Both the position numbers and the translations under genes were made by a program. Below, in pieces: positions 1 to 6,315 of a stretch of 9,177 nucleotides of DNA; the first letter of the stretch is position 1; the number at the start of each line of letters is the position of its first letter. The notes below the pieces were generated by a model, which was not told where the DNA came from, did not search any database, and saw only the letters and a program-made list of their open reading frames with translations. This stretch comes from an uncultured Eubacteriales bacterium (GTDB lineage: Bacteria; Bacillota; Clostridia; Peptostreptococcales; Anaerovoracaceae): contig CADBFL010000060.1 of assembly GCA_902793875.1 (NCBI GenBank), positions 1 through 9,177 on the forward strand. The letters are read 5' to 3'.

Positions 1-549
1 TTCTGCGGCGGTCTCAGGGTCTTTGTCCCAGTCCCTGTACTTCGACCAGCCTGCATAGATGCCCGGAGAGAGCTTCTTCGCCTCCTGCTCTTCTCTGATC
101 GCGCTTATCTCCTCTTCGCTCAGGAAGCACGGATATGCGAGGCCCTCTGCGAGCAGCTTCTTTGCGAATGTCTGATATATCTCTCCTCTGCGGCTCTGGG
201 TATAGTCGCCGTAGTCTCCGACGTCGCCGTCAAGGGTAGCTCCCTCGTCGAAACGTATGCCGAAGAATCCGAGAGATGTGATGATGGTCTCGACGGCATT
301 CTCGACATAACGCTTGTCATCGGTGTCCTCTATCCTGAGATAGAAGACTCCCCCGCTCTGGTGCGCAAGCCTCTCATCGACAAAGGCTCCGTAGAGATTT
401 CCGAGATGGATGAAGCCAGTCGGGCTCGGTCCGAGCCTCGTGACCATGGCTCCTTCGGCCAGATCTCTGGCAGGGTACATCTTTTCATAGTCCTCCGGCG
501 TGTGCGGGAGAGCCGGGTAAATGAGTTCGCTTAGTTCCTTGTAGTCCAT
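1..549 (-). CDS. gltX: Glutamate--tRNA ligase, N-terminal 183 residues (runs off window)
   Basis: Class I aminoacyl-tRNA synthetase that charges tRNA-Glu with glutamate in the cytoplasm. Translating the minus strand from the ATG at 549 gives an open frame to base 1 with no stop, so the 3' part lies outside the window. The signature segment RLGPSPTGFIHLGN (residues 38-51) contains the HIGH-type ATP-binding motif as HLGN, and FYLRIEDTD follows as expected for GluRS. The roughly 35-residue lead before this motif is typical of a clostridial GltX subgroup. The KMSKS loop and anticodon-binding domain are not in view. The start is supported by AGGAAG about 12 bases upstream, which lies inside the last codons of the preceding CofE-like gene. 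The gap between the two genes is 9 bases, so they are co-transcribed. Discrimination between GluRS and the Gln/Glu-nondiscriminating form is not possible from this fragment. Confidence 0.95.
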   Translation of the reverse strand, partial: MDYKELSELIYPALPHTPEDYEKMYPARDLAEGAMVTRLGPSPTGFIHLGNLYGAFVDERLAHQSGGVFYLRIEDTDDKRYVENAVETIITSLGFFGIRFDEGATLDGDVGDYGDYTQSRRGEIYQTFAKKLLAEGLAYPCFLSEEEISAIREEQEAKKLSPGIYAGWSKYRDWDKDPETAAE

Positions 550-558
550 TACTGATGT

Positions 559-1761
559 CTATCTTCCTGTAGTGTAGTTGTCGAAGTAGCCCTGTATGTA
601 GATGACAGGCGTGCCCTTGTCGCCCGAGCCCGATGTCAGGTCGCAGAGCGATCCTATAAGGTCTGTCAGGCGTCTCGGCGTCGTTCCTTCTGACGCCATG
701 TTGCCCACGAGGCTCTCCTCGCCCTTTGCCTTTATCGCCTTGCTGATGGCGTCTCTCAGAGCTTCGCCCGAGAGGTTCGCGAAATCGTTGTCCGCAAGAT
801 ACTTGAGCTTGAGCTCGTTAGGAGTGCCCTCGAGTCCCGGCGTGTAGAACGGGGATACGACAGGATCGGCGAGCTCCCAGATCTTTCCGACAGGATCCTT
901 GAAGGCTCCGTCGCCGTAGATCATGACCTCGACATGCTTCCCGGTCTTTTCGAGCATCCTCTTCTGGATGTCCAGGACGAGTCCCTGAGCGTCTCTCGGG
1001 AAGAGCTTGACCGTGTCTTCCGTGGCCTTGTTCGATCCGAGCAGTCCGTAATGCTCGTTATATCCGCTGCCGTTCACAGGAGCTGTCAGTAAATCGTCCA
1101 TGCCGTATACGTTGGCGCCCTTTTCCCTGAGCTTCCTCTTGGTGCGCTCGCGTGTATGGATGTCGCAGCTGATCACGTTCTTCGTGTAATTGAGGATCTC
1201 TTCCGCGTGGTTCGCGAAGATGATCTCGACCTCGGCGCCCATCTCTCTGATGAGGTCTCCGTAATACGCCACATAGTCTACGCCCGTGAACTGGTGCTTA
1301 TTCTCGCCGAAAAGCTCTCTGTATTTCTCAAGAGTGAGCACGTCGCTGTACGGATTGACTCCGGCCTCGTCGATCTGATCCATCGTCAGAAGCGCGTTGC
1401 CGACCTCGTCTGAAGGATAGCTGAGCATGAGAACGACCTTCTTCGCTCCCTTCGCCATTCCTCTGAGGCAGATGGCGAATCTGTTCCTCGAGAGGATCGG
1501 CCATACGATGCCGATAGTCTCTCCGCCGAGCTTCGCCTTCACATCTGCCGCGATGTCGTCCACGCTCGCGTAATTGCCCTGGCATCTGCCGACTACAGAT
1601 TCCGTGATGGCCACGATGTCGCGGTCCCTTACCTCGAATCCGTCTTCCGACTCAGCCGCGGCCAGTACGCTCTCCGTTACCATTGCCGCAAGGTCGTCTC
1701 CCTCGCGGAAGATCGGGCATCTGATGCCGCGCGATACTGTTCCTACTCTTCTCTCACCCAT
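559..1761 (-). CDS. CofE-like (coenzyme F420-0:L-glutamate ligase family) protein
   Basis: 400-residue protein resembling the F420-0:gamma-glutamyl ligase family (CofE/FbiB N-terminal domain, PF01996), as found in many Clostridia that are not known to make F420. Visible family features are the N-terminal segment RDIVAITESVVGRCQGN (about residues 46-63, like the CofE strand 'GDILVVTSKVVS'), SRNRFAICLRGMAKGAKKVV (91-110), GSNKATEDTVKLFP (242-255), and MIYGDGAFKDPVGKIWE (280-296). At 400 residues it is longer than archaeal CofE (about 250), as is usual for the clostridial version. I chose the ATG at 1761 over the in-frame TTG at 1773 because GGAG lies 6-7 bases before the ATG and overlaps the TTG. 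It lies 79 bases after the acetyltransferase gene and 9 bases before gltX. By analogy it may ligate glutamate to a small acceptor through an acyl-phosphate, but the true substrate is unknown. No other F420 gene is visible. Confidence 0.8.
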   Translation of the reverse strand: MGERRVGTVSRGIRCPIFREGDDLAAMVTESVLAAAESEDGFEVRDRDIVAITESVVGRCQGNYASVDDIAADVKAKLGGETIGIVWPILSRNRFAICLRGMAKGAKKVVLMLSYPSDEVGNALLTMDQIDEAGVNPYSDVLTLEKYRELFGENKHQFTGVDYVAYYGDLIREMGAEVEIIFANHAEEILNYTKNVISCDIHTRERTKRKLREKGANVYGMDDLLTAPVNGSGYNEHYGLLGSNKATEDTVKLFPRDAQGLVLDIQKRMLEKTGKHVEVMIYGDGAFKDPVGKIWELADPVVSPFYTPGLEGTPNELKLKYLADNDFANLSGEALRDAISKAIKAKGEESLVGNMASEGTTPRRLTDLIGSLCDLTSGSGDKGTPVIYIQGYFDNYTTGR

Positions 1762-1840
1762 TTTGTTCTCCAATCACTTTACATCGAAACAATAGTCCCG
1801 CCCCTCTTCATTTCTTCCGAAGGACGGGATAATTTTATCA

Positions 1841-2503
1841 CTATTCGTGTTTGTCAGCAATCTCACCGCTGTTCTTGAAGATGCTGTTCTCAGGCACTAC
1901 TCCCCTGACGCATGACGTCGGATACACGTTGGAATTGCGCCCGATGACCGTTCCCGGATTGAGCACGGCGTTGCAGCCGACCTCGACGTGATCGCCGAGC
2001 ATGGCTCCGAACTTCTTGATGCCGGTCTCTATCTTCTCAGTGCCGTTCTTTACGACGACGAGCTTCTTGTCAGCCTTGACGTTCGATGTGATCGAACCGG
2101 CGCCCATGTGGCTGTAATATCCGAGTATGGAGTCGCCGACATAGTTGTAGTGCGGAGTCTGCACGTGATCGAAAAGGATCACGTTCTTCAGCTCTACCGA
2201 GTTTCCGACCACGCAGTCAGCGCCTACAAGAGCCGACCCCCTGATGAACGCGCAGTGCCTTACCTCCGTGTTCGGTCCGATGATGCACGGAGCGCCCAGA
2301 TAAGCGCTGCTGAACACTTTAGCAGTCTTGTGCACCCATACGTTCTCGCTGACCTCGCCGTATTCGGACGGATCGAGAGTCGGTCCGAGCTCGAGAATGA
2401 GATCCTTGATCCCCTTCAGAGCTTCCCACGGATACTCGAACTGCGCGAGGTAGTCCTTCGCGAGAGTATGCTCGAGATCATATAAGTCTTTGATAGTATA
2501 CAT
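1841..2503 (-). CDS. Left-handed beta-helix (GlmU C-terminal-like) acetyltransferase
   Basis: 220-residue protein built mostly of hexapeptide repeats (left-handed beta helix), resembling the acetyltransferase half of GlmU. From about residue 52 onward it shows I/V/L-G-x-x-x turns (YLGAPCIIGPNTEV, ALVGADCVVGNSVEL, MLGDHVEVGCNAVLNPGTVIG). The segment H118-Y-N-Y121-V-G and GAGSITSN141 parallel GlmU 'GHLTYIG' and 'GAGTITCN', so the catalytic His and the substrate-binding Tyr and Asn positions appear kept. The N-terminal 50 residues are helical, with no LxxGxGTRM nucleotidyltransferase motif, so no uridylyltransferase activity is expected. Homologues are often labelled UDP-GlcNAc pyrophosphorylase, which this sequence does not justify. 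The ATG at 2503 is chosen over the far-upstream in-frame start at 2566: AAGGAAG sits just before it, and the longer start would place coding inside an inverted repeat. Following glmM, it plausibly acetylates GlcN-1-P. Confidence 0.8.
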   Translation of the reverse strand: MYTIKDLYDLEHTLAKDYLAQFEYPWEALKGIKDLILELGPTLDPSEYGEVSENVWVHKTAKVFSSAYLGAPCIIGPNTEVRHCAFIRGSALVGADCVVGNSVELKNVILFDHVQTPHYNYVGDSILGYYSHMGAGSITSNVKADKKLVVVKNGTEKIETGIKKFGAMLGDHVEVGCNAVLNPGTVIGRNSNVYPTSCVRGVVPENSIFKNSGEIADKHE

Positions 2504-2526
2504 AGTCTTCCTTTCGTGTTTCTTAA

Positions 2527-2579
2527 AAGATGCGGTATCGTGTGAGATGAGCGGCGGATCGATCACCTTACCGCATCTT
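2527..2579 (-). terminator. Inverted repeat between glmM and the acetyltransferase gene (weak terminator or processing hairpin)
   Basis: Two 11-base arms, AAGATGCGGTA at 2527-2537 and its exact complement at 2569-2579, flank a 31-base loop. On the minus strand the second arm ends in CTTTTAAG, a short U run. It could attenuate transcription or protect the 5' part of the mRNA. The loop is long and the U tract is only four bases, so the effect on transcription is uncertain. Confidence 0.4.
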
Positions 2580-2587
2580 ATATTGAA

Positions 2588-3937
2588 TCAGTCTGCCAGG
2601 TGTCCTTTCTCGCGGATCACATCGATGATCTGATCGACGTACTTCTCGCATTCCTCCTCCGACGGAGCCTCGGCCATGACCCTTACCACAGGCTCAGTGC
2701 CGGATTCTCTCAGAAGAGTGCGGCCCTTGTCGCCGAGCGCCTTCTTTGCTGCAGCATCCGCCGCCAGCACGTCAGGATCGCTCATGCACGCCTCTTTGCT
2801 CTTTACCCTTACGTTCTTAAGGACCTGAGGGTAGAAGACCACAGGAGCGGCAAGCTCGCTCATAGGCTTCTTTCTGGCAAGCATGACCTCCATGAGCTTG
2901 AGGGATGTCAGGATGCCGTCGCCCGTCGTGGCGTACTTGGTGAAAATGATGTGTCCGCTCTGCTCTCCGCCGATGCGGTGGCCGTTCTGGACCATGTTCT
3001 CATATACATACTTGTCGCCGACCTTGGTCTGCTCGTATTCGATCCCGACCGCGTCGAGGGCCTTGTAAAGACCGAAGTTCGACATGACCGTCGTGACGAC
3101 CTTGTTGTTGAGCAGCTTGTCTCTTTCCTTCATGTAGAGACCGTAGATGTACAGGATGTGGTCTCCCGTCACCACGTTGCCCTTCTCGTCGACCGCGAGG
3201 CATCTGTCGGCGTCGCCGTCATACGCGAATCCGATGTCGAGGCCGTTGTCGACCACGAACTTCTGCAGATGCTCGATGTGAGTCGATCCGCAGCCCGTGT
3301 TGATGTTGTAGCCGTCCGGCTTGTCGTTCATGACATACAGCTTCGCTCCGAGCGCTTCGAACACTCCCGGCGCGATCTGCCATGCGGCTCCGTTGGCGAC
3401 ATCCAGTCCGACCTTGACGTCCTTGAAGCTGAACTTCGACATCGAGATGAGGTATCCGATGTAGCGGTTGCGGCCCGATACGTAGTCCACGGTGCGGCCG
3501 ATCTCATCGCGCTCCGCCATAGGAACTTCCATCTCGCCGTCGAGGTACTGCTCGATCTTGAGGAGGGTCTCCTCGTCCATCTTCTCGCCGTTGTTGTTGA
3601 CGATCTTGATGCCGTTGTCATAGTACGGATTGTGGGACGCCGAGATCATGATGCCGCAGTCGAAGTCATCGACTCTTGCGATATACGATACGGACGGAGT
3701 CGTCGTTACGTGCATGATATACGCGTCAGCCCCGGATGCCATGAGGCCCGTGCAGAGAGCGTACTCGAACATGTAGCTCGATCTTCTGGTGTCCTTTCCG
3801 ATGACGACCCTGGCCTTGCGGTCGAGTCTCTTGCCGTAGTACCAGCCGAGGTAGCGGCCGATCTTGATGGCGTGGTCGAATGTAAGCGTCTTGTTGGCCT
3901 CGCCGCGGAAGCCGTCTGTTCCGAAATATTTACCCAT
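2588..3937 (-). CDS. glmM: Phosphoglucosamine mutase
   Basis: Interconverts glucosamine-6-P and glucosamine-1-P on the way to UDP-GlcNAc, peptidoglycan and teichoic acids; cytoplasmic and Mg-dependent. All four alpha-D-phosphohexomutase motifs are present: the phosphoserine loop ISASHNP (S101), the metal-binding DGDADR (D240, D242, D244), the sugar-recognition GGEQSGH (323-329), and the phosphate-binding loop RESGTEPVVR (410-419). The N-terminus GKYFGTDGFRGEAN is typical of GlmM, and 449 residues is the usual length. The ATG at 3937 overlaps the nagB stop by one base (TAATG) and is preceded by AAAGGAAAG, suggesting translational coupling. In several Bacillota GlmM also binds and inhibits CdaA, and glmM normally sits directly after cdaR; here it lies about 3.4 kb away, in the same orientation. 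Confidence 0.97.
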   Translation of the reverse strand: MGKYFGTDGFRGEANKTLTFDHAIKIGRYLGWYYGKRLDRKARVVIGKDTRRSSYMFEYALCTGLMASGADAYIMHVTTTPSVSYIARVDDFDCGIMISASHNPYYDNGIKIVNNNGEKMDEETLLKIEQYLDGEMEVPMAERDEIGRTVDYVSGRNRYIGYLISMSKFSFKDVKVGLDVANGAAWQIAPGVFEALGAKLYVMNDKPDGYNINTGCGSTHIEHLQKFVVDNGLDIGFAYDGDADRCLAVDEKGNVVTGDHILYIYGLYMKERDKLLNNKVVTTVMSNFGLYKALDAVGIEYEQTKVGDKYVYENMVQNGHRIGGEQSGHIIFTKYATTGDGILTSLKLMEVMLARKKPMSELAAPVVFYPQVLKNVRVKSKEACMSDPDVLAADAAAKKALGDKGRTLLRESGTEPVVRVMAEAPSEEECEKYVDQIIDVIREKGHLAD

Positions 3938-4728
3938 TACAGTCTTTCCTTTCTCTCGATGTCGAGGAAGTATTTGTACGTATCGACGGTCAGCTCGCCG
4001 CAGGCCTCCTCATCGCAGGCGATGATGGCCGCGTTGTGCATCTGGAGAGCCGAGCATGTCCACTTCTGGCTGACTCCGCCCTCTACTACTGCCGCCATGG
4101 CTCTTGCCTTGTTATGTCCGCTGATGAGAACGAGGACCTCCTTCGAGTCGGTAACCGTTCCGATGCCTACCGAAAGAGCCTGCGAAGGAACCTTCTCCGG
4201 GTCGTTCCCGAAGAATCTCGAATTGACTATCCTTGTGTCCGTCGTGAGGTCCCTGAGTCCTGTGCGGGACGAAAGCGATGTGAACGGCTCGTTGAACGCG
4301 AGATGTCCGTCTACTCCGATGCCGCCCATGAAGAGATCGATGCCGCCATAGCTTGCGATCTTCTCTTCGTACCTTGCGCACTCGCCTTCCGGATCATCTG
4401 TCATGCCGTTGAGGATGTTGATGTTCTCCGCCTTCATGTCGACCAGGTGGTCGAAGAAGTTGTCGTGCATGAAGTACCAGTAGCTCTGGTCATGCTCGTG
4501 AGGGAGGCCGAGGTACTCGTCCATGTTGAATGTAACTACATTTTTAAAAGAGACCTCTCCTGCCTTGTTCTTCCTTATGAGCTCCTTGTATACGCCGATA
4601 GGCGAGGAGCCTGTAGGAAGTCCGAGTACGAAAGGTCTGTCCTCTTTGTGTCCGTTTATCTTAGCCGCGATATAGTCTGCAGCCCACTTGCACATTTTTT
4701 CATAATCGTCCTGTATTACTACTCTCAT
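3937..4728 (-). CDS. nagB: Glucosamine-6-phosphate deaminase
   Basis: Reversible conversion of glucosamine-6-P to fructose-6-P plus ammonia. Motifs match NagB throughout: LGLPTGSSPIGVY (35-47, phosphate loop), FNMDEY (67-72, catalytic-base Asp70, equivalent to E. coli D72), GGIGVDGHLAFNEP (135-148, with D140, H142 and E147 matching D141/H143/E148), SSRT (153-156) and GHNKA (204-208). Length 263 fits the family (about 240-270). The ATG at 4728 is preferred over the ATG at 4749 because AAGGAG lies 6 bases upstream. It is the first gene of the operon, with its own promoter at 4807-4836, and its TAA overlaps the glmM ATG. Sharing an operon with glmM and an acetyltransferase suggests that it may feed synthesis as well as, or instead of, amino-sugar breakdown; no nagA or transporter is in view. 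Confidence 0.96.
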   Translation of the reverse strand: MRVVIQDDYEKMCKWAADYIAAKINGHKEDRPFVLGLPTGSSPIGVYKELIRKNKAGEVSFKNVVTFNMDEYLGLPHEHDQSYWYFMHDNFFDHLVDMKAENINILNGMTDDPEGECARYEEKIASYGGIDLFMGGIGVDGHLAFNEPFTSLSSRTGLRDLTTDTRIVNSRFFGNDPEKVPSQALSVGIGTVTDSKEVLVLISGHNKARAMAAVVEGGVSQKWTCSALQMHNAAIIACDEEACGELTVDTYKYFLDIERKERL

Positions 4729-4801
4729 CTTTTTCTCCTTTTCCTGCATTTTCCGGAACCGTCCGGGAAAACCTGCTTCCGGGCGCTTTGTCCCGAATAC
4801 A

Positions 4802-4853
4802 CCGGCATTTTATCACGCGGCGAGAAGCGGTGTAAATGCGGTTCCGGCATTTT
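4802..4853. repeat. 10-bp direct repeat bracketing the nagB promoter
   Basis: CCGGCATTTT occurs at 4802-4811 and again at 4844-4853, start to start 42 bases (about four helical turns). One copy covers the -10 of the nagB promoter; the other lies upstream of its -35 and just before the -35 of the divergent promoter. The placement would suit a regulator binding two sites, but chance is possible. Confidence 0.35.
4807..4836 (-). promoter_or_regulatory. Promoter of the nagB-glmM operon
   Basis: On the minus strand, TTTACA (4836-4831) and TAAAAT (4812-4807) are separated by 18 bases, close to the sigma-A consensus. Transcription would start near 4800, leaving a leader of about 70 bases before the nagB ATG. 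The leader contains a short CCGGAA/TTCCGG inverted repeat. No riboswitch or glmS-type ribozyme was recognised there. Confidence 0.6.
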
Positions 4854-4855
4854 CT

Positions 4856-4884
4856 TTGATTTTATACTCCTGCAGGAGTATAGT
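4856..4884 (+). promoter_or_regulatory. Promoter of the DUF3990-HTH module
   Basis: TTGATT (4856-4861) and TATAGT (4879-4884) are 17 bases apart, the optimal sigma-A spacing, so transcription would start near 4891, about 30 bases before the first ATG. It lies back to back with the nagB promoter. A perfect palindrome occupies its spacer and the first part of its -10. Confidence 0.6.
4863..4882. promoter_or_regulatory. Perfect 20-bp palindrome, likely operator
   Basis: TATACTCCTGCAGGAGTATA is fully self-complementary. It fills the -35/-10 spacer and overlaps four bases of the -10, so a bound dimer would block RNA polymerase. The natural candidate ligand is the HTH protein encoded as second gene of the same module, as in autoregulated toxin-antitoxin operons. 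The palindrome and its position are seen directly; the binding is inferred. Confidence 0.6.
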
Positions 4885-4919
4885 ATTAGCAGACGTTAAA
4901 TATTGTGTTTTGAAAGAGA

Positions 4920-5585
4920 ATGAGCACCAATATCTACCACGGATCGGAAATAATAGTCAGGCAGCCGAAGTTCGGGAGCGGGCGGCCGTACAACGACTTC
5001 GGCCTCGGCTTCTACTGCACGGAGTACAGGCAGCACGCCGCGGAATGGGCGGTATCCTCCGGCAGGAACGGCTTCGTGTCGGCATACAGGCTCGACACCT
5101 CAGGCCTTCGCATGATCAACCTCTGCGGTCCGCAGTATACGGCCCTGCACTGGCTGTACATGCTTTTCAACTACCGCGAGTTCGATATCCCCTCGCCTCT
5201 TTCGCAGCAGGCCAGGGAGTATATAAACAGATGGTTCTCCGTCGATCACCAGGGCTGCGACTGCATCTCCGGCTATAGGGCCGACGATGTGTGCTTCGCT
5301 TTCGCGAGGGACTTTCTCGCGGGCAGGATGTCGTACCAGAGCCTGGATGCTTATCTCAGGAGCAGCAGCGCAAACAGGGAGTTCGTCCTGAAGAGCAACC
5401 GCGCCTTCGACCGCATCACTTTTACAGGTCATGAGCCCGCCGTTTACCGCGACATTTACCCTTCAGGCGCGGCCCGCGAACTTGCGGCGCTCAAAAGTGC
5501 CGGCCGGAAGTCCGGAAGGAAGGATCTTTTTATCACGGATATGATAAACGAGGAGGTGAAGCCGTATGATGCGCGCCTACGATGA
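4920..5585 (+). CDS. DUF3990-family protein, putative ADP-ribosyltransferase-like toxin
   Basis: 221-residue soluble protein with the layout of DUF3990 (PF13151), a family placed with ADP-ribosyltransferase-like folds. The N-terminal YHGS (H7) and NDFGLGFYCTE (Y32 in 25-35) resemble the His and Tyr motifs of PARP/diphtheria-type ARTs. GYRADDVCFAFARDFLAG (118-135) is a recognisable DUF3990 block, and REFVLKS (153-159, E154) is a candidate for the third ART motif. Family proteins usually run to about 160-180 residues; this one has a basic 40-50 residue tail. A stop codon (TGA at 4911-4913) three codons upstream fixes the start near 4920, although AAAGAG is only one base from the ATG, so translation initiation looks weak. 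It overlaps the downstream HTH gene by 20 bases. Function as a toxin is inferred from family and gene pairing, not shown. Confidence 0.72.
   Translation: MSTNIYHGSEIIVRQPKFGSGRPYNDFGLGFYCTEYRQHAAEWAVSSGRNGFVSAYRLDTSGLRMINLCGPQYTALHWLYMLFNYREFDIPSPLSQQAREYINRWFSVDHQGCDCISGYRADDVCFAFARDFLAGRMSYQSLDAYLRSSSANREFVLKSNRAFDRITFTGHEPAVYRDIYPSGAARELAALKSAGRKSGRKDLFITDMINEEVKPYDARLR
5551..5559 (+). promoter_or_regulatory. Consensus ribosome binding site of the HTH gene
   Basis: AGGAGGTGA matches the 16S rRNA tail for nine bases and sits inside the last codons of the DUF3990 gene, 6 bases before the ATG at 5566. It contrasts with the poor site of the first gene. This would bias production toward the second protein, as wanted for an antitoxin. 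Confidence 0.75.
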
Positions 5586-6297
5586 AGCGTGCCTGCCGCT
5601 TGCCTGCGACTGCCTGGGAAGGATGCTCGATTATTCGGTGTACAGCCTGCATATAGATGCTGACTCCATGATGGATCTATTCTCGGCTTCAGGCACCGCC
5701 TCTCTCTTCGCCCGCGGAGACATGCGGACCATCGCCGGGGGTTCCGGGATCGAGCTGGCGTATTCCGTCCTCGAAAAAAGCGGCCTCCCGCATGAGAGAG
5801 TGCTGCCCCGCCACACAGTGAGCTTCAGCAACGAATACTGGGGCGGCCACGCCCTGGCTTACGCCCAGTGGGCGACGGGGCTTCGCTTCGAAGATCTCGT
5901 GCAGCTCCGCCCGGCTTCGGCTGTGATAAGCTCCTGCGCGAAAGAGCGCCTGGCGCTGCTCGAAAGCCTTCCTCCTGACATCAGCGAGGGAGACAAAGCA
6001 GCTGAGCTGAAGCGCTTCGGCAGCGGGTTCGCGATCAGGACCGCTGAGAGCATTCTGAGCGAAATCCCGTCAGGCTCCCGCCTGAAAGCGCTGCGAATAA
6101 AAAACGGCCTCAGTCAGGGCGCTCTGGCAAAGGCCAGCGGCGTTCCCGTCCGGACCATCCAGCAGTACGAGCAGCGTCAGAAGGACATCAATAAAGCCCG
6201 CTTCGAATATATCATCAGGCTTTCGGCAGCGCTGAACTGCGACCCGCCGACCTGTTCGAGCTCTCTAACGGGGCCTGTCCCCGTTAGTCTTCTCTAA
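5566..6297 (+). CDS. XRE-type HTH protein paired with DUF3990 (putative antitoxin/repressor), C-terminus frameshifted
   Basis: 243-residue protein. The N-terminal 140 residues match a pattern I associate with clostridial HTH proteins found beside DUF3990 genes (LDYSVYSLHIDADSMMDLF, MRTIAGGSGIELA, EYWGGHALAYAQWATG). Residues about 169-226 form a Cro/C1-type helix-turn-helix (SRLKALRIKNGLSQGALAK, GVPVRTIQQYEQRQKDINKA). Start at 5566 or 5569: a consensus SD, AGGAGGTGA, lies at 5551-5559, far stronger than that of the upstream gene. After NCDP (224-227) the reading frame departs from the expected XRE ending. In the -1 frame the sequence reads ADLFEL and then NGACPR-stop, suggesting loss of one base near 6244-6249. 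As written, translation runs on to a TAA at 6295-6297 inside a REP hairpin. It likely binds the palindrome at 4863-4882 and neutralises its partner; both roles are inferred. Confidence 0.72.
   Translation: MMRAYDEACLPLACDCLGRMLDYSVYSLHIDADSMMDLFSASGTASLFARGDMRTIAGGSGIELAYSVLEKSGLPHERVLPRHTVSFSNEYWGGHALAYAQWATGLRFEDLVQLRPASAVISSCAKERLALLESLPPDISEGDKAAELKRFGSGFAIRTAESILSEIPSGSRLKALRIKNGLSQGALAKASGVPVRTIQQYEQRQKDINKARFEYIIRLSAALNCDPPTCSSSLTGPVPVSLL
6265..6287 (-). repeat. REP hairpin copy A
   Basis: Arms CTAACGGGG (6265-6273) and CCCCGTTAG (6279-6287), loop CCTGT. It is the reverse complement of copies B and C, so A and B form an inverted pair 7 bases apart. In the -1 frame of the HTH gene it would supply NGACPR-stop (TAG at 6285-6287). 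Confidence 0.85.
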
Positions 6298-6315
6298 CGG
6301 GGACAGGCCCCGTTA
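6294..6315 (+). repeat. REP hairpin copy B
   Basis: Arms TAACGGGG (6295-6302) and CCCCGTTA (6308-6315), loop ACAGG; the base at 6294 extends it to CTAAC. It supplies TAA (6295-6297) to the HTH gene and, on the other strand, RNGACPR plus TAG (6296-6294) to the RAYT gene. Confidence 0.85.

Noticed and set aside
1774..1840. Possible terminator (TCCCG...CGGGA) between the acetyltransferase and CofE-like genes
   Set aside because: The stem is short and interrupted, and no U tract follows; the genes are probably co-transcribed.
2600..4351. 583-codon plus-strand open frame opposite glmM and nagB
   Set aside because: It is antisense to two genes with complete catalytic motifs, and its sequence is typical of a complementary-frame artefact.
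4729..4800. Riboswitch or glmS-like ribozyme in the nagB leader
   Set aside because: The leader is only about 70 bases with a 6-bp inverted repeat; no known conserved core was seen.
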